Notes: a model not told the origin generated them from the sequence alone. Shown: positions 34,048-42,691, numbered from the stretch's first letter. The stretch: DNA of 64,000 nucleotides from Methanococcoides burtonii DSM 6242 (GCF_000013725.1 NC_007955.1:1519579-1583578), one strand, 5' to 3'. A program made the numbers and translations.

Positions 34048-35019
34048 TCAGTCCAATTTACGCATTACTATAGAACCATCCCTCATTTTTACCTTGACAT
34101 ATTGTTCTTTCTCTTCACCGACCTCATATTTGTTATACAACATGGACTCCACTCGCCCTGCACCGGTCAACTTTCGAACGATAGAGATATCCTGACCACC
34201 CACTCGCACTTTATCAGCAGGAGGAGCAGGTGTCACTTTCTTTTTTGAATATATCGTGCCACCGAGCATACCGGCACCTACATACCCCTTAGCATAATTG
34301 AAAATGAGAGTTCCAGCTTTCATATAAGCACCGGAGAATTCCCCCACCACACCTTCTACCACAACAGAGCCACCATTCAGATGAGCGCCAGTGTTAAGCC
34401 CGGCATTACCCTGCACATTGACATTACCCCTTTCCATAAGAAGTCCTGTTCCGTTGTAAACATCACCTTTTACGATAACTTCTGCATCGCAATTACATCT
34501 TGAGGCAAGTGTTCCCCGCAGAATACCATCATTTAGTATCAGTTTCCCATTTACCGCATCGAACTCGTTCTTGCAAAGCTCTTCAACTCCATTGCCACAC
34601 AGAAGTTCAGTGATGGAAATGAACTTCCTGTATCCCTCAACATCGGATACGGCCTCAATGATGTTGCCAAACGGCTGTTCAATATCACCTGTGATGTAAA
34701 GCGATCCTGCCGACATCCCCATACCTGCTTCAGGCCCCACATTTCCTTCAACGAAGATGTTACCGGCAGCTTCGGTCTTGGCGCTACCTCCGAAATGGGC
34801 AAGGTCAACTCCCAGAGAATAGGCAAAACGACTTCCAATACTCCCTTTAATGTGAACATCATTTCCTTTCTTAAGCTCGTCCACAAGTTGCTGATAGGTA
34901 TATTCCGTACCATTCTGACCAGGTATGACAGCAGATGGCTCCAGCTCTTTCTCATACCAGTAGAAATTGAACGTATAATCACATACGTTGTCCGGTACAG
35001 ATGTCAGTTCAAGCTCCAT
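34048..35019 (-). CDS. GXGXG-motif beta-helix protein (FwdC/GltB C-terminal-like)
   Basis: 323 residues, rich in repeated Gly-x-Gly strands: IFVEGNVGPEAGMGMSAGSL, LASRCNCDAEVIVKGDVYNG, VNVQGNAGLNTGAHLNGG and GTLIFNYAKGYVGAGMLGG. This is the right-handed beta-helix seen in formylmethanofuran dehydrogenase subunit C and the C-terminal domain of glutamate synthase. An N-terminal domain of about 90 residues precedes it and a short basic-acidic tail follows. It lies 7 bases after a ferredoxin gene, so it may be a structural partner in a redox complex. Which complex is unknown. Confidence 0.75.
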   Translation of the reverse strand: MELELTSVPDNVCDYTFNFYWYEKELEPSAVIPGQNGTEYTYQQLVDELKKGNDVHIKGSIGSRFAYSLGVDLAHFGGSAKTEAAGNIFVEGNVGPEAGMGMSAGSLYITGDIEQPFGNIIEAVSDVEGYRKFISITELLCGNGVEELCKNEFDAVNGKLILNDGILRGTLASRCNCDAEVIVKGDVYNGTGLLMERGNVNVQGNAGLNTGAHLNGGSVVVEGVVGEFSGAYMKAGTLIFNYAKGYVGAGMLGGTIYSKKKVTPAPPADKVRVGGQDISIVRKLTGAGRVESMLYNKYEVGEEKEQYVKVKMRDGSIVMRKLD

Positions 35020-35026
35020 TTACCGC

Positions 35027-35395
35027 TCACCCATGGATAAGTTGAGGCAGACAGCGTGTGCAGACCCAGAGGCTTTCCAAATTGTGCCTCATGGGCAGGA
35101 GGTATCTTTCATTTTCTCCGGCACCGCAACTGAAACAGGAGATAGAGATATCCGTGCTCTTTGGCTGAGCCTCTGCCTTTTCAAGATTGAACTCCACCGT
35201 CTGTCTTTCCTCTATCGTGATAGCACCTTCAGGACAGATACCGATACAGAATCCCATACCATCACAAAGATCTTCAGAAACGACCTTTGCCTTTCCATCA
35301 ATTATCTGTATAGCTCCTTCGGCACAAGGTGAAACACATTGTCCGCAGCCAGTACATTTATCCTCATCTATCTTAACGATCATTCTTTTAACCAT
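35027..35395 (-). CDS. Ferredoxin with two [4Fe-4S] motifs and a cysteine-rich tail
   Basis: 122 residues. Two clusters: CTGCGQCVSPCAEGAI and CDGMGFCIGICPEGAI (the second has a longer first loop, C-X5-C-X3-C, so one cluster may be modified). The tail adds CFSCGAGENERY and VCTRCLPQLIHG, two more cysteine pairs unusual for a plain ferredoxin. A good ribosome-binding site AAGGAGAT precedes the ATG. The gene order CGGC protein, ferredoxin, GXGXG protein is tight, pointing to an electron-transfer unit. Confidence 0.85.
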   Translation of the reverse strand: MVKRMIVKIDEDKCTGCGQCVSPCAEGAIQIIDGKAKVVSEDLCDGMGFCIGICPEGAITIEERQTVEFNLEKAEAQPKSTDISISCFSCGAGENERYLLPMRHNLESLWVCTRCLPQLIHG

Positions 35396-35409
35396 TCTCT
35401 ATATCTCCT

Positions 35410-35744
35410 TTAGTGATGTGTTCCTTCAACAATTTCGATACCTGCATCAGTGATGGTCTTCTTGATCGAATCAATGTGCGGGCATTCCGGATAGTTCTTC
35501 ATGATCATGCATGAACTCAGGTGTATCACGTCAATATCGTGTTTTTTCAGGGAACGCACCAGTCGGAAGACCCTTCTTCCTGAACAGCCACCGCATGTGA
35601 AGAATGCGATCATCTCAGTATTATCATCGTAGTCTGCAAACTTTACTTTCCTGGCATTGAACGCCTTTAAGCACCCAACTCCGGGACATGCCTCGGAAAC
35701 AATGTCGCATCGAAGTACTGCTATTTTTTTAGGTCTTTCCTCAA
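35410..35744 (-). CDS. CGGC-domain protein, start codon uncertain
   Basis: The open frame up to 35757 reads IAVLRCDIVSEACPGVGCLK and then FFTCGGCSGRRVFRLVRSLKKH, DVIHLSSCM and a final IEIVEGTHH: the complete CGGC domain, a small putative metal/redox protein of about 110 residues. No ATG, GTG or TTG exists in this frame upstream of the conserved start (only ATT, ATC or ATA after an in-frame TGA at 35758-35760). If the A-run read from plus-strand T-run 35724-35730 had one more base, a TTG at 35744 would start the protein as MRKDLKKIAVLRC. So either a rare start, a slip in the A-run or a base-call error. The 67-codon ATG frame at 35613 would miss half the domain. Confidence 0.65.
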
Positions 35745-35776
35745 TAATGATATCGCCTCATTTTCAAGTGTGCTCT

Positions 35777-36529
35777 TCACTCCTTTTTGAAACCCGAAGC
35801 TTCTTCCACACTTCCCCTTATGATGTATCCGGCTTCATGCAATATTGTATCTTTCAGTTGGGTATCCTTATCCATGCTGGCAGTACATGGGTATGCATGA
35901 TGTGCACCCGATACAATCTCTTTGTAATCTTCAATATCGGTCCACCTTAGTTTTTTTGCAACATACCATGTGGAGCCGCAGGGTGCATCCCTAAGCACCT
36001 GCACATGGGAGAATATCCTCCGATCAGAATCGATCTCGATCCTCAGCAGGGGCCTTCCAAATCCCATATCAACAAATTCATCGATAAGGGCCTTGCCTGT
36101 TTTTGTCAGTGAACAGAAAGGCTTGGGGAACTCACAGTCAATACCAGCGGACTCCAGCTTTCCCTTGACCTGCTGTACAAGTCCTGCAGGTGCAAGTTTT
36201 GGCACTTCCACAGGTGCTATAACTGCCTTTGCTTTAGCATTGGCTGCTATTTCAGGAAGCACCGAAAAGATGTCGGGATGCAGGTCCATGGCTATGAGGA
36301 GGTCACATTCACCCACATTTTTCGGGATGTGATCGAAAGGATCATCTATAAACTCAGGAAGATCATCAGGGAACTCATAGAGATCGACAATACTATCCGC
36401 GTGCGATATTTTCAGTTCACGACAGTGGTCACACAGGTCTCCACACGAGGTGCAGAACGTGCTTGAGTTGACGATATTGCCTATGACCTTTTTACCGAAC
36501 TCACCATTATAATAGAAACTTATCCTCAT
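35777..36529 (-). CDS. DUF166 family protein
   Basis: 250 residues from the ATG at 36529 (MRISFYYNGEFG; codons further up are less likely). A cysteine cluster C-X2-C-X3-C-X2-C near residue 30 (STFCTSCGDLCDHC) suggests an Fe-S or zinc site. Further blocks are CDLLIAMDLHPDIFSVLPEIA, VIAPVEVPKLAPAGLVQQV and VLRDAPCGSTWYVAKKL, with HHAYPCTASM near the end. This matches DUF166, a methanogen-enriched family of unknown function. It lies between the sulfite reductase and the CGGC protein in the same direction. Confidence 0.82.
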   Translation of the reverse strand: MRISFYYNGEFGKKVIGNIVNSSTFCTSCGDLCDHCRELKISHADSIVDLYEFPDDLPEFIDDPFDHIPKNVGECDLLIAMDLHPDIFSVLPEIAANAKAKAVIAPVEVPKLAPAGLVQQVKGKLESAGIDCEFPKPFCSLTKTGKALIDEFVDMGFGRPLLRIEIDSDRRIFSHVQVLRDAPCGSTWYVAKKLRWTDIEDYKEIVSGAHHAYPCTASMDKDTQLKDTILHEAGYIIRGSVEEASGFKKE

Positions 36530-36600
36530 TGTTAACCCCCTTAAGCCATCAGGAATCAAGCTGATCTAAAAACAATATAAACTAAACAAATAAGAAAAAA

Positions 36601-36616
36601 GGGCTATTTGAAGCCC
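36601..36616 (-). terminator. Terminator after the sulfite reductase gene
   Basis: On the minus strand GGGCT-TCAAAT-AGCCC is followed by TTTTTT (36595-36600 on the plus strand). Stem at 36601-36605/36612-36616. It separates the sulfite reductase transcript from the DUF166 gene, although read-through is possible. Confidence 0.65.
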
Positions 36617-36641
36617 TCAGTTTATGAAAGATCCTAACAAC

Positions 36642-37301
36642 TTAAAGTCCAACTTCCTTCTTGAAAGCATCAAGTCCAATCTCTTCAATGACCTTTCCAA
36701 TACGCTGTTTCTTTGCATGTGACTTATAGAATGAAATGATAGTATCAACAAGTGAAAGAACCTCATCCTCATCAAGTTCTTCAGCGATAGTATCTGCAAG
36801 GCGTGGTTTTAGACCTGCACTGCCTCCGACCATTACTGTGAATCCCTTAGGAGTACCCATTATTCCAACATCTTTTATGGCATTCTCCGCACATGAGTTC
36901 ATGCAACCTGAAACACCGATCTTGAACTTTGATGGAAGCTCCATTCCATGGTATTTCTCATCGAGTTTGATCCCAAGCCCGACAGAGTCCTGCTGTCCCC
37001 TCTTACAGAATGTGGTTCCCGGACAGATCTTCACACTTCTTACACAAAGCCCTATTGCTGCCCCTGGTTTCATCCCAAGGTCATCCCAGGCATTGTCCAG
37101 GTCATCTTCCTTAAGTCCAACGATGGCAAGTCTCTGTGCTGATGTGACCTTAATTGCAGCAGCTCCATATTTTTCAGAAACATCTGCGATCTTTCTAAGA
37201 AGATCAGGCGTCGCAATACCACCAGTAATATGTGGTGCGATAGCGAATGTTTCCTTGTCTCTCTGAACAATAGCTCCCTTTTCAAGTATATCTTTTGACA
37301 T
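36642..37301 (-). CDS. Small siroheme sulfite reductase-type protein
   Basis: 219 residues, the size of the low-molecular-weight (group I) sulfite reductases of methanogens. After a ferredoxin-like half-domain (about 1-75) come CPGTTFC (C-X5-C) and GVSGCMNSCAENAI (C-X3-C), the four ligands of the coupled siroheme-[4Fe-4S] centre. The group can reduce sulfite to sulfide in vitro; the physiological role in most methanogens is unclear. It is divergent from the HxlR regulator (87 bases between starts) and ends with its own terminator. Confidence 0.88.
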   Translation of the reverse strand: MSKDILEKGAIVQRDKETFAIAPHITGGIATPDLLRKIADVSEKYGAAAIKVTSAQRLAIVGLKEDDLDNAWDDLGMKPGAAIGLCVRSVKICPGTTFCKRGQQDSVGLGIKLDEKYHGMELPSKFKIGVSGCMNSCAENAIKDVGIMGTPKGFTVMVGGSAGLKPRLADTIAEELDEDEVLSLVDTIISFYKSHAKKQRIGKVIEEIGLDAFKKEVGL

Positions 37302-37387
37302 TTTTTGATCACTCCGATGGATATCTTTTTGGTATCAAGTATATTTGAGATACTTCTATATATAATGGCAGTTTCTTGGTGGATACT

Positions 37388-37744
37388 ATGAAGGATTGTA
37401 CCATCTATAAAACGATCGATATCATTGGCAAAAGGTGGACTATGTGCATACTTCTTGAACTGTACAAAGGAAATAACAGTGAAAAACGATTCAATGAACT
37501 TAAGAAAAAAGTTGCAGGTATTACCCCAAAGACACTTTCCACCAGGCTTAAAGAACTTGAGGCAGACGGTCTTATTAAAAGGACTCTTGATGAGGCTACT
37601 TACCCCATGGTATACACTTACTCCCTATCAGAAAGTGGAGCAGAGTTCATGGAGATCATCCAGTCTATCAAAAAATGGGGTCTTGAATGGAAATTCGAGA
37701 ATAAAGCATGCGGGCTCTCTAAATGCAAGAACTGTAAATTGTGA
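37388..37744 (+). CDS. HxlR-family transcriptional regulator with C-terminal cysteine cluster
   Basis: 118 residues from ATG 37388. Winged-helix core: MCILLELYKGNNSEKRFNEL, GITPKTLSTRLKELEADGLIKR and a final wing TYPMVYTYSLSESG, typical of HxlR. An N-terminal cysteine (KDC) and a C-terminal CGLSKCKNC (C-X4-C-X2-C) could form a metal or thiol sensor. Because it faces the sulfite reductase gene, it is a likely redox- or sulfur-responsive controller of that cluster. Confidence 0.88.
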   Translation: MKDCTIYKTIDIIGKRWTMCILLELYKGNNSEKRFNELKKKVAGITPKTLSTRLKELEADGLIKRTLDEATYPMVYTYSLSESGAEFMEIIQSIKKWGLEWKFENKACGLSKCKNCKL

Positions 37745-37987
37745 ACGTACCTATATCAAAGGGCTCCGCAGCCACAACCTCTGCTCAAAAGAACGGACAT
37801 AAGTGACCTTATCTCAGCAAGACCTCATCATAAAGAGATTCAGGGTCTTCTTTGATATGTAACTGCACTTTTTTATATAACACCATCAGCTTCAGCTATG
37901 GCTACCGCTTGCAATGAAGTTAAAATTAATCCCAAAATCTGTGCAAATTATAATTTATCCTAATAATAGATAGCCGAATTAAAAAAA

Positions 37988-38007
37988 GGGCGGGATCACA
38001 TCCTGCC
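37988..38007 (-). terminator. Terminator overlapping the end of the hypothetical gene
   Basis: On the minus strand GGCAGGAT-GTG-ATCCCGCC (one mismatch), followed by CTTTTTTT. It covers the stop codon of the gene at 37996. Confidence 0.6.
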
Positions 38008-38721
38008 AATAATATCAAATACGGGTGTCAATGATCTGATAGCATCCTCGCATTCAACATTTTCCGCACACAGCTTTCTAAGACTGTTACACTTATTAAT
38101 CAATTTGCTGACATCATTTGTAGCGGCATCATTTATCAGATCTGCCATATCAATAATTTCCTTGAAGTCACCGTTCCTTTCGGAAAGGTTTGCCTTGAAC
38201 GTATTTATTTCAGTTTCCAATACCGGCTGAACAGCAGCCCTGAAAACCCTCAGGCAATTATCTGTGAAGCCACATTCGACATCCTCATTCATATCACATT
38301 CATCATCTGTAATTTCCATAGCTGAAACTTTCGCGAACAGGTGTGAAAGAATGGTTCTCTGTTCTGTCAAATACTTCGTGAATTCGAACTTCAGTTTATG
38401 GCTATTTGCCATCTTTGGTTTAAGTTCAAGCGTGACATAAGGAAGAGCTGACTGATATGCAGCAGTAAATTCATCCACTTTCTGAGGATAGAATCTCTGT
38501 AACAGATCAAGAACCTCTACAGCCCATTTCTGGTATTTCACCGAAAAAATTGCTTGCGACTCTTTAGCTTCGCCCACAAGTGGGAGCAGCCTGTATTTCC
38601 CTTCCGACTCATCCTTGTTCTTCTCAAATTCGAGGAATGGATACATTTTAGGAGCAAGATCTTCGATCTCATTGAGCACAATACTTGCTAACCTTACCCG
38701 ATTGAACGTCTTTTGATCCAT
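37996..38721 (-). CDS. Conserved hypothetical protein
   Basis: 241 residues, helical and cytosolic, with no signal peptide or cofactor motif. It has a cysteine-containing stretch DDECDMNEDVECGFTDNCLRVF around residue 145 and another CNSLRKLCAENVEC near the end, which could bind metal but shows no known pattern. The overall length and absence of a recognised domain fit a lineage-specific family. It resembles in style, but not visibly in sequence, the hypothetical protein at 18647-19783. Single gene with its own terminator. Confidence 0.6.
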   Translation of the reverse strand: MDQKTFNRVRLASIVLNEIEDLAPKMYPFLEFEKNKDESEGKYRLLPLVGEAKESQAIFSVKYQKWAVEVLDLLQRFYPQKVDEFTAAYQSALPYVTLELKPKMANSHKLKFEFTKYLTEQRTILSHLFAKVSAMEITDDECDMNEDVECGFTDNCLRVFRAAVQPVLETEINTFKANLSERNGDFKEIIDMADLINDAATNDVSKLINKCNSLRKLCAENVECEDAIRSLTPVFDIIGRM

Positions 38722-38870
38722 GTTACACCTTATATTAAATTACGTAGTAAATATGAAAAAAGGAACAATATCAAGGCAAATTGTTAATATGTATATTAAT
38801 ACCCAAACAATTGAACATGCCCTCTATTGCCCACGTTATTCCTTAACAAAAAGAATAGATACTATCTGTA

Positions 38871-39296
38871 TCACTCTTCTTCTACTGTTAATTTGGTCAT
38901 GACATCGCTCTGCTTGATAGCATTGACAACATCCATGCCTTCGATGACCTTTCCGAATACAGTGTGTACGCCATCAAGATGTGGCTGAGGAGAGTGAGTG
39001 ATGAAGAACTGACTTCCACCAGTGTTCTTTCCAGCATGTGCCATTGAAAGGGCGCCCTTTGTATGCTTCTTTGGATTTATCTCACATTTAATAGAATAGC
39101 CAGGTCCACCGGTCCCATTGCCTTTTGGACATCCTGCCTGGATCATGAAGTTAGAGATTACCCTGTGAAAAGTAAGGCCGTTGTAAAAGCCCTGCTTAAT
39201 AAGCTTCTCAAAATTTGCAACCGTTTTTGGTGCATCCTTTTCGAAAAGTTCGAGTACTATAGTTCCTTTATTTGTCTCAATTATTGCTTTTTTCAT
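38871..39296 (-). CDS. Peptidyl-prolyl cis-trans isomerase, cyclophilin type
   Basis: 141 residues. Cyclophilin signatures: [22 protein letters not shown] (catalytic Arg), [36 protein letters not shown] and [16 protein letters not shown]. It speeds proline isomerisation during folding. Cytosolic, no signal peptide. Stand-alone gene. Confidence 0.95.
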   Translation of the reverse strand: MKKAIIETNKGTIVLELFEKDAPKTVANFEKLIKQGFYNGLTFHRVISNFMIQAGCPKGNGTGGPGYSIKCEINPKKHTKGALSMAHAGKNTGGSQFFITHSPQPHLDGVHTVFGKVIEGMDVVNAIKQSDVMTKLTVEEE

Positions 39297-39516
39297 TATT
39301 GGTCTCCTCCCGAAATTATGGCAATCGATAATTTAAGGGTTTCCGTATTACTTATTGAAAAAATATATATGTATATGACATTCAATTTAATGTGTTGCAT
39401 ACAAATTTAGGTCATTGACCAAGATACATATATACATCCCAAACACCATATACATATATATTTATAAAATGTAATGATTATAATAGCGTTTGTTTGAAAC
39501 AAATTATACATATTAG

Positions 39517-39527
39517 TTTTATATAAA
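39517..39527 (+). promoter_or_regulatory. TATA box of the pilin-like operon
   Basis: TTTTATATAAA at 39517-39527, with GGATATAC just after. Its centre is about 32 bases before the ATG at 39554, allowing only a leader of a few bases. The 250 bases upstream are A+T rich with repeated ATATACAT words. Confidence 0.55.
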
Positions 39528-39553
39528 GGATATACAAATATAAAGTGATAAGA

Positions 39554-40501
39554 ATGGATGATCGCGGTCAAGTTGCTCTTGATTTCCTCTTTGGAATGGC
39601 TTTATTTTTAGTTGCGTTTACTTTTACAATGCAGTTTGTACCGGGTTTGTTCGTTTCTGATTCTACCGATGAGACTGGTATTGCTTTTACAGCATATCGC
39701 ACTGCTACGATCCTCAGTGAAGATCCGGGCTGGTGGGAGAACAGCACCCAAAGGGGTACGGATTGGGAAGATCATGTATCCAACGCAACAAGAATAGGGC
39801 TTGCAGTAGATACTGTTCCGGAAACCCGACTAACGGATACGATAAATCTGTTGAGCATGGACAAATCGTTGCAGTTAATGTACCTCGATGAAGATACCCT
39901 GATAACGAAATTAGGACTTTATGACAATATCAATGGAAAACATATCAGATATGGTTACAACATCTCCCTTCATCGGGACGGTAACCCCATTTTACTGAAC
40001 GATACTTTATTTGTCAGGGGAGAGATAAATACAGATTCTGTAGACGTATTCAAGATCGAGCGCCTTGCATTAGTGGAAACGGGTACATTTGTCGACTATG
40101 ATGCCAATTCCCTTTATTCCAATGGAACTGCGGACACTACAAGAATATCTATAAGTGAGTCACAAAAAGGCAAGATGGTAATTGACATCAACAACTTTAC
40201 GACGACCTCTCCAAATTCAAGTTTCGAGAATATATCCATGGATGGAACGCTATTGAACAGCTCGAATGATTATGTTGTTTATCTTAAAAATAGTAGCAAT
40301 GGCTTTGAACCCTATTCCCCTCCTATAATGAGCAATAATATGCTTCGTCTGGAAATTTATCCAATGGCTTTTGAAAATTCAAGCCTTGTAGAAATTGAGT
40401 TCGATGATGTTACCTTTATTTCAGGGCCAGCAGTGGAATACACAGCTAGCAAAGAACCGTTCTATGAACTGGCACAAATGATGGTGAAGGTCTGGAAATG
40501 A
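39554..40501 (+). CDS. Archaeal pilin-like surface protein 1
   Basis: 315 residues from ATG 39554 (a GTG at 39545 is also in frame). It starts MDDRGQVALDFLFGMALFLVAFTFTMQF: a short charged leader, then a hydrophobic helix with an early Glu/Asp-like polar residue, as in class III (type IV pilin-like) signals cleaved by PibD/EppA-type peptidases. The large extracytoplasmic part has many Asn-X-Ser/Thr sites. First of five overlapping genes of the same kind; no ATPase or platform gene is adjacent. In haloarchaea similar sets (DUF726x/728x families) lie next to pilB/pilC, from memory. Confidence 0.75.
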   Translation: MDDRGQVALDFLFGMALFLVAFTFTMQFVPGLFVSDSTDETGIAFTAYRTATILSEDPGWWENSTQRGTDWEDHVSNATRIGLAVDTVPETRLTDTINLLSMDKSLQLMYLDEDTLITKLGLYDNINGKHIRYGYNISLHRDGNPILLNDTLFVRGEINTDSVDVFKIERLALVETGTFVDYDANSLYSNGTADTTRISISESQKGKMVIDINNFTTTSPNSSFENISMDGTLLNSSNDYVVYLKNSSNGFEPYSPPIMSNNMLRLEIYPMAFENSSLVEIEFDDVTFISGPAVEYTASKEPFYELAQMMVKVWK

Positions 40502-41013
40502 ACGATAAAGCACAAATATACACTCTTGAAGGACTTATGGCAGCAGTTCTGATCACCCTAACAGTACTGGCTGTTGCACAAAGTTCAGTGGTGATCATTC
40601 CTCAAACGGAGAATTTCCTTGAAGTGCAGATGAAGCAGAAAATAAATGATGCGCTTGTGATACTCGATGTAACTCCTGATACTACAATTGAGAATAACCT
40701 GACGGAATGCGTTGCCAGCTGGAACACAAGCACAGAAGCCTCTTACGGAAAAAATCAACTTGTAGCACTCGATAAGCAATTGGCAATAATGTTGCCGGAT
40801 CTCATGTACAATGTTAAATTTGCCTATGTGGAAAATAACAGTGTGGTAGTGAAAAACACTGTATTCAATGGTGCCCCCACAGAGAATTCGATCACTGCGA
40901 ACCGACTTGTAGCGTTGAGCAATTCAACTGTAAACTCTTATGGCGGAACATGGGTGGTAGCCGATGATGAACTCAAAGTAATAGAAGTGAGGTTAACTGC
41001 ATGGCACGTATAA
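40498..41013 (+). CDS. Archaeal pilin-like surface protein 2
   Basis: 171 residues. N-terminus MNDKAQIYTLEGLMAAVLITLTVLAVAQSS, a pseudopilin-like signal with a charged start, Glu before a hydrophobic helix, and a beta-rich remainder (LPDLMYNVKFAYVENNS). Overlaps gene 1 by 4 bases (ATGA), so it is translationally coupled. C-terminal part VVADDELKVIEVRL suggests a strand that ends near the membrane-distal face. The family is DUF7288-like by memory; the role is presumably as a minor pilin. Confidence 0.72.
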   Translation: MNDKAQIYTLEGLMAAVLITLTVLAVAQSSVVIIPQTENFLEVQMKQKINDALVILDVTPDTTIENNLTECVASWNTSTEASYGKNQLVALDKQLAIMLPDLMYNVKFAYVENNSVVVKNTVFNGAPTENSITANRLVALSNSTVNSYGGTWVVADDELKVIEVRLTAWHV

Positions 41014-41459
41014 TTGAAAATGATCAGGGACAGTGGATCCTGCTCTCAGGTCTTGTGGTAGCTATTGCCCTGGTCTTCCTGGTAACCCTCATGAACAATG
41101 CGGCAGTTACCGGTTATCACTCATCTAACAATGCCCTGGAATTTCCAAAAGATGATATCAGGGATCTTGTATCCCAGTCAAGAGATGCTACATCCCAGGC
41201 AGTTCATATTGCACATCAGATAAACCAGTCATCTAATCAGACCATTCCAGAGATCACTACTTCTATTATTGATGATTTTAACCGCCAGACAAGTTTGCTG
41301 TATGCTTCACATGGCCAAACGGTTGTTATAAGTGTATCGAACATCACAATAAACGAATCAGCATCATCTTTTGGTGATATGGTCTGGTTGAACATCAGCT
41401 ATAATGATGGTAATACATTCTATTCTTCAGAACCAGAGATAGTGGAGGTCAGAGTATGA
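41001..41459 (+). CDS. Archaeal pilin-like surface protein 3
   Basis: 152 residues. It begins MARIIENDQGQWILLSGLVVAIALVFLVTLMNNAA: a polar leader followed by one long hydrophobic helix. The rest contains an amphipathic helix (QSRDATSQAVHIAHQINQ) and a strand-rich end with Asn-linked glycosylation sequons. Overlaps gene 2 by 13 bases. Confidence 0.72.
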   Translation: MARIIENDQGQWILLSGLVVAIALVFLVTLMNNAAVTGYHSSNNALEFPKDDIRDLVSQSRDATSQAVHIAHQINQSSNQTIPEITTSIIDDFNRQTSLLYASHGQTVVISVSNITINESASSFGDMVWLNISYNDGNTFYSSEPEIVEVRV

Positions 41460-41902
41460 GATTATTATTCAAAGATGAAAAAGGAGTATCTTCTACAACC
41501 GGTTATCTGTTGTATTCATCCATATTCATAATGTTCTTCGTAGTCATCCATTTTAGCGTGAACGATGTTTTACTGGAAAGACAAAGTGATATTGTAGTCG
41601 AAGAGGGATTCAGTGATATAGGGAATATGATGAGCACTACACTCACCGATATGTACCTTATCGCACCGGAAAATGGCAGGATCGATACAAAGTACATGAT
41701 ACCAACGACCATTGGAAATGAATATTATACAATAAATGCAGACGTGGCTACTACAGACCAGCTAATTGAAGTGGAATCCCAATCATCTCAAAGGAAAGTA
41801 GATGTAACGATCAGCGGGATCGCAAGTACGGTCCCAATTAACGGAACTGCCTTGAGTGGTGAAATGGAGCATATGATCAGTTATGACTCAAGAAGACAAT
41901 GA
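41456..41902 (+). CDS. Archaeal pilin-like surface protein 4
   Basis: 148 residues. The N-terminus KDEKGVSSTTGYLLYSSIFIMFFVVIHF is the classic K/G-x-S-x-x-x-G archaeal flagellin/pilin-like signal with a hydrophobic helix. The rest has a helix (SDIGNMMSTTLTDMYL) and a beta domain. Overlaps gene 3 by 4 bases and gene 5 by 20 bases. Confidence 0.74.
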   Translation: MRLLFKDEKGVSSTTGYLLYSSIFIMFFVVIHFSVNDVLLERQSDIVVEEGFSDIGNMMSTTLTDMYLIAPENGRIDTKYMIPTTIGNEYYTINADVATTDQLIEVESQSSQRKVDVTISGIASTVPINGTALSGEMEHMISYDSRRQ

Positions 41903-42623
41903 TAGAGGAGATAAAGCCGTATCTGAAACAGTAGGATTCATACTTCTGTTTGGTGTAGTTGTAATAGGAATGAGCTTCATTTATGTAACGGGCTATCCCA
42001 TTTTACAATCGAACATGGATTCAAGCATCTTTCAAGGAGCTGAACAAAGTTTCATTGTTATGCAAAGTGATATGAAAATGGTCTCTTTTGACCAGACTCC
42101 TGTCAAGAACATGAACCTCAAGCTTCATTCGGCAGGAATGTGGATCGATAGTACACCTTTCATGGACATAACATATAATGGGACAAGTACACATTATCCC
42201 ATAGGAAAGATAGAATACATGAAAGGGGAACGGTCTTTAGCTTATGAGAACGGCGCTGTAATGGCCCAGTATGATACCGGCTCGAAGATCATGCTTTCGG
42301 ATCCCCGGATCTACTCAACGATTATTGGAGGCGATGACATAACCACTATTGGCATCGTGCAGGTCAATGGTAATGGCGGTTCATCCGGAAGTTCTGTGAT
42401 TACTTTGAAGATGGAACACAATGACACCGTTCTGACAAGAACAGATATACCTGTTAATGTATCTTTAAAAATGAACAGCGATTATGCATATGTCTGGAGA
42501 GATTACTTTGAAGACATCGGGTTTGCAACATCTCCAGTCATCAATGAAACCTATTTTGAAGCATATAAGAACGACACATTCCTGATAATAGGTCACAACA
42601 TCGTGGACACCAGAATTACTTGA
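41883..42623 (+). CDS. Archaeal pilin-like surface protein 5
   Basis: 246 residues. The start DRGDKAVSETVGFILLFGVVVIGMSFI is a typical archaeal type IV pilin N-terminus (AVSETVG, as in DUF1628/pilin_N proteins). The ectodomain of about 200 residues is beta-rich with several sequons (NGT, NDT, NVS). Last gene of the operon, followed by a terminator. It converges with the giant VWA gene. Confidence 0.78.
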   Translation: MTQEDNDRGDKAVSETVGFILLFGVVVIGMSFIYVTGYPILQSNMDSSIFQGAEQSFIVMQSDMKMVSFDQTPVKNMNLKLHSAGMWIDSTPFMDITYNGTSTHYPIGKIEYMKGERSLAYENGAVMAQYDTGSKIMLSDPRIYSTIIGGDDITTIGIVQVNGNGGSSGSSVITLKMEHNDTVLTRTDIPVNVSLKMNSDYAYVWRDYFEDIGFATSPVINETYFEAYKNDTFLIIGHNIVDTRIT

Positions 42624-42655
42624 ATATGAGCGTCGCAAGATAAATAAAAGAAGGG

Positions 42656-42691
42656 AGGTGGTAATTTAAGACCACATCCTCATCCTTTTTT
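42656..42691 (+). terminator. Terminator of the pilin-like operon
   Basis: GAGGTGGT pairs imperfectly with ACCACATCCTC around loop AATTTAAG, followed by CCTTTTTT ending at 42691. It lies 33 bases after the last stop codon. Confidence 0.65.

Noticed and set aside
36642-37301. Dissimilatory sulfite reductase (DsrAB)
   Set aside because: The protein is 219 residues with only one half-domain; DsrA and DsrB are about twice as long and paired. The small siroheme class fits better.
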